Source: Cudoniella acicularis (lineage: Eukaryota > Ascomycota > Leotiomycetes > Helotiales > Helotiaceae). Taken from it: 20,438 nucleotides of DNA. Both the position numbers and the translations under genes were made by a program. The DNA lies in assembly GCA_013054445.1 (NCBI GenBank), contig JAAMPI010001063.1, positions 1 to 20,438 of the forward strand, in the 5' to 3' direction. Below the pieces are notes generated by a model, which saw nothing but the letters and a program-made list of their open reading frames with translations, did no database searches and had not been told where the DNA came from. Within the stretch, counting starts at the first letter, position 1. Each line of letters opens with the position of its first letter. Of this stretch, positions 15,183-20,438 are shown one piece after another.

Positions 15183-17091
15183 TACAGTTTTGATGTCTTT
15201 TTTGGAACGCATTTGAGGGGTCCTTCGGGCTGTTTGTTGACCATTGTGTATGGGTACGCAGATAAGATGGTTCCTTCTGGTCTATCTGGTCTTCAAGTCT
15301 CGTCCCGTTGTATGGAGTGCCGATACATTTTCTCATGCGTCGCGCGAAGTTGTGAACCCGCCTTCCGTTACCTTCCTGCTTCCTCCCATCCATGATGCAT
15401 CGAATTCGCAAAGGCACTGCAGGCTTATTTCATTCAAAACAAATCGCGTTCAAGGCTGCAGACCCTGTGTTATCGGCGAGTCTTGAGAGATGGCAGGTTG
15501 TGTAAAGTTTGTAAGAAGGAGAAGGCATTCTAGGTTGGAAATCTAAGTTGAGGCGCCAATGCCAGTCCAAACATAGCCTAGCAAAAGAAACCGGGCAGGT
15601 TTCCCGAAACCGGCTCTCGGCTCAAGAGTTGGGCCGGGAGGAAAATTTCCCGAGTGACATCCGGGAGAACTTCCCATCAATTTCTTCAACCAAATAAACA
15701 TGTCCTAAAACTCAAACGAACCTCCTGGCATCCAAGAAAATTAGCAAATTCCTTTGCCGAGGACTAGGGATTTTAAAAAGCAATGAATTTTAAGGTTTTA
15801 TTGTTTTCAGTCAAGTATTATGCGCGACACCCACTAACTAGGAATGAAATGAATGGAAGCAATGAAGTAGTGATAGTTGAAACAAGATTCAACAGAATCA
15901 ACTTTAATCCACATAAAGATGCGTTCTCAAACATTGATATTACAATTGTGTGAATATCTAACAAATGAGACATGTCACTATGAATCATTGATAACTGCAT
16001 TTGAATTTTAGGAGGTCCCTTCATTTTAGCATTTCATGACTCCTTCCACATGAACTCTCGAATAGCAATTTTCTTTTCTTCAATTAAACTCAAAAATAGG
16101 CCAAGTTAGCAATACTAATGGGATGCCGTAATTACTGGATTGTTCTTGTAATAGGAAATAAACGCATGCTGATTGGGTACGGATTCTGTCGACTGGAAAA
16201 AATTACTTCAAGTCTTTTTAATTCTCGTAGATGGCAGCTTCCTTACCTTCAATGAGTGATCAGCCTCCAATTGACTTGATTGAACGATATCATGAAGAGA
16301 TTACTTCTGCTCTTCTAGGAATTGCGGCTGATGCCTTTTATATTAGGTTATGAGGTAATTATTCCTTTCAAAATTATGGCTTCGCAGCGTTCGCTCTCCT
16401 TTCCGCCTCGCTTAGAACGTTGTCGGACCCACTTTTCGACTTCCCTTCACTTCATGATCGCACAACTATCCACCCAAAAAATAATACCAAGAATATAGAA
16501 CCTTAAAAACCAACAGCCGTATCAAGGAGCCTTTGCTTATACCCTTAAAAATGATGGAATACTTAAGTGTTCACCCACGCTTGTAACACCGTCACTTAAA
16601 ATATTACTAACCTGCTACTATTGCTACCACACTTAGCCAAACATGTGTATATAAATGTCGCACCGTCGATTATCAAAATCCTTACTCTACGGTTAAGTTC
16701 GCTACTCGGTCATTACTGAACCTGTATTTCAAAACTTCAAAAGTAGAACGCAAAAGTAATAAAACCCATAAATGCTCCGCGAACGAATTAAGCTATGTGT
16801 ATAGTCATAGAATCTAGAGGTTTCCCTGTCAACATCAAAAAAAACTTATGAGTAATGAGCTTCTAGAATAATCTTTTATTCTTTCTTTTGCTCAATGAGT
16901 CAATGCTTTCTAGGACCTCTGAAGGCAGAGACTCTTATATAACTCAACAACCAGTGTCTAGGTGAATACTACCTAGGTACCCATTACGCGATGAAGATGA
17001 CGCTAGTATTGACTTCCAGCTTCACGAAGCTACGGACCGGTACCTCTGAAAGCGAAGGAAAGGAATAACTTCGGCGCATTCCCTTCCTCCC
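15183..17091. other. Gene-poor region with scattered fragments
   Basis: At 15587-15603 there is a hairpin GAAACC-gggca-GGTTTC, followed by more GAAACCGG and TTCCCG motifs to about 15680. At 16231 an ATG directly follows an acceptor-like TTCTCGTAG and opens 40 codons (MAASLPSMSDQPPIDLIERY, then LLGIAADAFYIRL) to TGA. The same frame stays protein-like beyond it (NYGFAAFALLSASLRTLSDP), so it may be a relic exon. A 68-codon minus-strand frame at 15818-16024 is hydrophobic and unrecognised. The rest is AT-rich without signals. Confidence 0.35.
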
Positions 17092-17100
17092 TATATAAAG
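17092..17100 (+). promoter_or_regulatory. TATA box
   Basis: TATATAAAG is the strongest TATA match I noticed in the window. It sits about 75 bp upstream of a canonical intron donor and ahead of a structured region without a reading frame. Confidence 0.5.
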
Positions 17101-17121
17101 CACGATAACACATTCTTGCAC

Positions 17122-17427
17122 TAAGCTTCGGCTCAAACTCGTCTCCCCCCCTCTTTCCCTCCCACCCCTACTCCGTAAGTTCCTCCTTACCCCTAACCTA
17201 AATGCAGCACACAAACTAACAGAAAAAACAGGCGGCTTAGGCACTGATCGAAAAACAGCCCTAGTCGACTAGGGTGCACCCCAGCCTAAGAGGGGGGTGT
17301 CCGGAAATCCACTGCGAACGGGGGTGGCGCACTTAACGCGGCTTTCTCACCTTTAAAAATCAGACTAGCTCCGGTTTTCTATACGGCCCTCTACGGGGGG
17401 CCGTTGAGTTTTGTTGTTTTTTTTTTT
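17122..17427 (+). ncRNA. Candidate spliced, structured RNA
   Basis: Downstream of the TATA box there is no ATG frame but much order. An intron at 17175-17231 has donor GTAAGT, branch AAACTAAC and acceptor AAACAG. Next comes a nested fold: outer stem CTTAGGC/GCCTAAG (17236-17242 with 17284-17290) enclosing hairpin CCCTAG-tcga-CTAGGG (17259-17274). Three GGGTG-type segments follow at 17272, about 17296 and about 17325. Last is hairpin ACGGCCC/GGGCCGT (17383-17389 with 17398-17404), followed by 11 T's (17417-17427). TATA-to-T-run distance (about 300 nt) suits a polymerase III RNA, while the intron suits polymerase II. I tried SRP, RNase P/MRP, U3, spliceosomal snRNAs and telomerase RNA and found no decisive motif. 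A pogo/Fot-type transposon end, with GC-rich spaced repeats, is the main alternative. The boundaries are estimates. Confidence 0.35.
17175..17231 (+). other. Candidate intron in non-coding context
   Basis: 57 nt. GTAAGT, CTAAC about 11 nt before the acceptor, and CAG are all present with usual spacing. No coding frame crosses it in a convincing way. Confidence 0.5.
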
Positions 17428-17707
17428 ACAAGTTCATGTTTTTTGACGTTCGCATATTTTTTCTCTCCTCCAAGTTTTTAGGGTGGTTGCATGTCACGAT
17501 ATCTGACTGGCCGGATAGTGTGGTGGGTGACGAGTTACATCAAGTGGGTAGAGCAGAAAATATATCTCCCACAGCGGCCTATAAATTAGCTTTTTCTCTT
17601 CTTTCCTGCAGTCTTATCAATCGAGGCTATTCCCAACTTTTCTGTACTCGTGGTGTTGAGTGAATGAGATTATCACTAGCTCTTCTGCCCGAAAAAACTC
17701 CAGTTCT

Positions 17708-18082
17708 CTATTCCACCAAAATAACCTGAACCACCCCCTCCATCGGCCCCGCACCAAGCCCACCAATCACCGCAAGCACATCACCAACCACACCACTTTT
17801 CACATCCCTCTCAAAAATAGCCACATTCCCATCATACTGCTCCGCGACCGCAACTTTGTCCTCCTTCTAATTAAGTAAAAACTGTTTTAGGAAACGGCAA
17901 CCTGATGAAGCATCACCTATTCGCTGCGGTGTGCCTTTGAAGGAAGAAATGGCGTAAGTGAGGAGCGTGTCGGTGGTTATGTTGGTGGTTGGTGAGAGTG
18001 GAGGTGGAATTGAGAAGGGGGGGTTGTCGCGAAGGGAGGCGAGGGGGAATAGGGGATAGAAGACATTACAGTCACAGCAAGT
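17708..18082 (-). pseudogene. C-terminal relic of a lactonase-type seven-bladed propeller
   Basis: The minus-strand frame is open from 18082 to TAG 17708-17710 except for one TAG at 17867-17869. It reads SLRDNPPFSIPPP, NITTDTLLTYAISSFKGTPQ, GDASSGCRFLKQFLLN, stop, KEDKVAVAEQYDGNVAIFER, DVKSGVVGDVLAVIGG and VVQVILVE-end. Fungal lactonase-type proteins (6-phosphogluconolactonase-like) end with SDTL-TY, then GG-FPRQFSLNK-GD-VAV, a D-RVAI-ERDV strand and a short V-F-E tail. The changes FPRQFS to FLKQFL and the TAG fit CpA-to-TpA mutation. Only about 120 of roughly 370 residues remain, and the N-terminal blades are absent. No ATG-initiated frame covers it. Confidence 0.65.
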
Positions 18083-18775
18083 TCACTCGCAAGTATACCC
18101 CCACTACCTCGATACACTCGATTTACAAGAAGATAAACTTAGGAGTAAATTTGACCTCTGCATAATTCGAGCTTTTTAGAATTTGTCGAGTCTAAGTCCG
18201 ATTCGTGGTATTCCAATATTTTCGGACCGCGTCGCTTGACTCGTCGTCGTCATACCCAGACTAACTTTAAGGAAAAAGGCTAATTTGCGTTATGATTGAA
18301 TATAGGAAGATTTCCCGCCCCGTCGATATCTAATTGATTCGTATAAGACATTTCGAATTGGTCTAATAGTCTATGACAGAGAGAGTCCATCAAAGACTAG
18401 TACCAAGAATATCAAAAGGTTATTGCCGATGTATATATGTAGCTAGTCACTTTTGAGCTGAGCTGGAGCATAGCTAATGCTAGTGAAGATCCTAGGAAAA
18501 TAGACCCGTTGAAGATAACTTATAATGATTGAAATATTAAAAAAAACCCCACATACTTGCGATCAAGTAAGAGAGGTTGAGTGGAGACATCGAAAAAATC
18601 TAGGGCCTAGGTTGCTTTTTTGATCAATGGCACTGGCCGCTTTCAAGGGCAGGTGAGAAAGATAGAGTGCCACATTGAAAAGGTTTCAAGGCGTCTAAGC
18701 ACATAGCAAGAATCCTGATCTGAAGATATATCTCCTTTGCGAATTTAGAGTGATTGCAGATACACATTATTCTTA
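18083..18775. other. AT-rich gap, no feature found
   Basis: The sequence between the lactonase relic and MITE copy 2 shows no propeller blades continuing the relic, and no frame with recognisable content. The 69-codon minus-strand frame at 18624-18833 runs into the MITE and is judged chance. Confidence 0.35.
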
Positions 18776-18993
18776 TCTCCTCGGCCGTTATGCGCACAAC
18801 AGAGCGAACTCGCATGAAACACTTGAAAATCAAGAAATAGCTACTAAGTAAAAAGTGCTAAAATTCGACAGTTAACATAAGAGGACAGCCTAGATTAGGA
18901 TAAATCCACTTTCTTCTTATGTGTCACAGTAGCAGAGATGTTGAGAGTATTATAACCTATTTCGCGATACTACGTGCATAACGGTCGAGGAGA
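18776..18993 (+). mobile_element. MITE copy 2, TA-flanked, 218 bp
   Basis: The left end TCTCCTCGGCCGTTATGCGC and the right end (inward, minus strand) TCTCCTCGACCGTTATGCAC form inverted repeats with few mismatches. TA flanks both sides (18774-18775, 18994-18995). It aligns with copy 1 in opposite orientation, with an insertion of about 20 bp near the left end. Its ends are better preserved than those of copy 1, so it may be the younger or less mutated copy. No coding capacity. Confidence 0.82.
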
Positions 18994-18995
18994 TA

Positions 18996-19679
18996 GAGTA
19001 TAGCCGTAGCCTGCGGGAATTTTCATTGAATTGTAGGGTTTCGTGAGTCCAAAGCTATCGTACATCGCATCAATTTTTACTCTTCCACTTGATCCGTCTC
19101 TACAGCCGTCTTAGTTGGAAAGCGCCGTTTTGAATCCTCTTCGATTGTAAGGAAATAAGCATTGTACAGAGCGTCATAAAAATCAAACAATAATTCGTGA
19201 GAAGGAAAACATGAATAGAAATACAACGCTAGCCACTAGTGATGCCTCATAAGATCAATGATATCGTTAGCAGAAGCGTAAAATGCTGACCGTCGATCCG
19301 AAAGAAATATGCGTGGTTTCGCAGGTAAAGTATTAATCAATACGCCATAAAGGTCTTCGTAGAATATGACCGTAATCGTTAAGCATCCAATGAATGGACT
19401 CGAAGTATGGAAAGTTGGTATTAGAACATTAGACGTTTCGTCAAGGGTTCATGCTGACACACAAAATGCTACTATTAATGCGGGCGTGGAAGGCGTAAAT
19501 TCTAGTGCATGTGGATTGGCCAAAGGTTGATATCGTAAGAATGAAATATCCATTAGTATGCTTTTGGGAGGAGAAAGGATCCAGGATCGTTGCCATGTGT
19601 AGATTTTGAAGTCATTAGGTCCGTCCATATTTAGTCCCAGGAACTGAAGTATCGAAAAGGAAATCTTCCAGGTGTAGTA
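18996..19679. other. Gap downstream of the AT-hook gene
   Basis: Probably the 3' UTR of the gene ending at 19680, then intergenic DNA. There are no frames over 60 codons, and no repeats or introns with full signals were seen. Confidence 0.35.
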
Positions 19680-20438
19680 TTATGCGTTTGGCGGAGGATT
19701 GGGTTCGGCAGGCTTTGGCTCTTCTCGAGGCTCTTTTGGTGGCTCCTGTAATTCTTGTGAGGCCGGATGGGGTTCATTTGGAGCTACTTCTTTCGCCTCA
19801 ACTGAGGGCTCTCTTTCCTTTGGCTGAATTGCCTGAAAGGGTTCGCTGGGAAGACCGGGGCTTGGTAGTTGTTGCTCTCTGGTTTGTGGTTGAATGATCT
19901 GCGGGTTTACAGCCGAAAACATGTTTTCACCTGGGTTCTTAGGACCCTTTCGCATGTCATCAGTCTCTTTTCTTGGTCTCTCACAGAGGTCACCCACTTT
20001 AGGTTGCCTAGGCGCCGCCCGAGCTCGTTTCTTTTTGCCTGTTGTATCTCCCATACCTGGCTCGCTCTGATATTGACCTCCCATGCCAGGGTCTGCTGAA
20101 GGGCCAGCAGGAGCCATGGGGGCAATATTTGCGAATACCGTGGCACTTGATTCCTCCGAACCAGGTTGTTTCGGTACTTTTGGCGTGAGCGTCTTGGGTG
20201 GAGGCAAGACCTCGCCTCTTGCAATGGCTTCTGCTTGCCGTAACTCTACATCTGCTTTCGATGGGCGACCACGTTTCTTTGGTTGAGTTGCAGGAGGTCC
20301 TGGTAATGAGGCGAAAGGGAGAGGGGAGCCGTTCGAGGAGGTTGGTTTTGGCCGAATGTCGCGTGCTGATGGTAGTGATTCGACACCTGATTGTCGTCGT
20401 TTGGGTGAAGGTGCAGTCATAGGATGCTCGAGCGATTC
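19680..20438 (-). CDS. AT-hook protein, 5' end possibly outside window
   Basis: The frame ends at TAA 19680-19682 and stays open to the right edge. An ATG at 20420 would give 246 aa, but the codons before it are open too (ESLEHP), and its context (C at -3) is poor. It may be an internal Met. Counting from it, residues 48-57 are KKRGRPSKAD, a classical AT-hook with the GRP core that binds the minor groove of AT-rich DNA. A second basic patch, KKKRARAAPRQPK, lies near residue 128. The rest is Pro/Glu/Ser-rich and disordered, ending in a Pro-Glu-Lys tail (EPREEPKPAEPNPPP). There are no enzymatic domains. Probably a nuclear, chromatin-associated protein; exact role unknown. Confidence 0.75.
   Translation of the reverse strand, partial: ESLEHPMTAPSPKRRQSGVESLPSARDIRPKPTSSNGSPLPFASLPGPPATQPKKRGRPSKADVELRQAEAIARGEVLPPPKTLTPKVPKQPGSEESSATVFANIAPMAPAGPSADPGMGGQYQSEPGMGDTTGKKKRARAAPRQPKVGDLCERPRKETDDMRKGPKNPGENMFSAVNPQIIQPQTREQQLPSPGLPSEPFQAIQPKEREPSVEAKEVAPNEPHPASQELQEPPKEPREEPKPAEPNPPPNA

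Noticed and set aside
15079..15417. 112-codon minus-strand frame
   Set aside because: Runs across the transposon end and its TA duplication, so it cannot be an original gene.
15587..15680. GAAACCGG/TTCCCG motifs as a regulatory array
   Set aside because: Only one true hairpin and loosely repeated strings, with no nearby gene start to serve. Kept as a remark in the gap entry only.
17186..17206. CCCCTAACCTAA as a telomerase RNA template
   Set aside because: It does not read as a clean 1.5-repeat complement of TTAGGG, and it lies within the candidate intron.
17867..17935. Intron with GT near 17920 and AG at 17867 in the lactonase relic
   Set aside because: The enclosed residues match the conserved family stretch leading to QFSLNK, so this is coding sequence with a stop rather than an intron.
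19682..20422. Several plus-strand frames of 67-76 codons
   Set aside because: All are antisense to the AT-hook gene, whose basic AT-hook and Pro/Glu-rich frame is continuous on the minus strand.

Overview
The window comes from a filamentous ascomycete (Pezizomycotina). Introns are 50-67 nt with GTRNGN-type donors and CTAAC/CTGAT-like branch sites. The recognisable families are fungal: an SNG1/DUF3533-type membrane protein, a 2EXR domain, Zn2Cys6 clusters, a DUF8021-type secreted protein and a lactonase-type propeller. A Leotiomycete of the Botrytis/Sclerotinia kind would fit, but that is only an impression. All genes look chromosomal.

Layout. (1) 1-1492, minus: SNG1-like multi-pass membrane protein, with one intron, running off the left edge. 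(2) 2009-3681, plus: decayed gene with a 2EXR start and a chromodomain. (3) 3917-4178: a possible small peptide gene. (4) 4351-4547: a TA-flanked MITE; a related copy lies in opposite orientation at 18776-18993. (5) 4829-5466, minus: small Cys/His-rich gene with one intron and an unusual cluster of GGCGGT hexamers and palindromes upstream. (6) 6424-9106, plus: the most striking gene, a four-exon reading frame of about 841 aa with three tandem, identically spaced Zn2Cys6 clusters and a fourth, different one split by an intron. (7) 10372-11435, minus: a decayed, unrecognised gene with no useful ATG. (8) 12196-12978, minus: secreted DUF8021-type protein. (9) 13877-15182: complete Tc1/mariner element with terminal repeats, TA duplication and a DD34E transposase carrying seven in-frame TAG stops. 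(10) 17092-17430: TATA box, canonical intron, GC-rich hairpins and a T11 run without a reading frame, a candidate structured RNA or a transposon end. (11) 17708-18082, minus: C-terminal relic of a lactonase-type beta-propeller. (12) 19680-20438, minus: AT-hook protein, 5' end open at the right edge.

Theme. Intact genes alternate with relics. In the transposase, and plausibly in the other relics, the damage is mostly TAG stops where Gln or Trp is expected. This is what C-to-T change at CpA on either strand gives, as in repeat-induced point mutation (RIP). The interval from about 9.1 to 19.6 kb holds one intact gene, one dead transposon, one MITE and at least two relics, so it looks like a gene-poor accessory stretch. 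I see no metabolic cluster. The two candidate regulators (4829-5466 and 6424-9106) are divergently oriented around the palindrome-rich interval and might share control, but that is inference.
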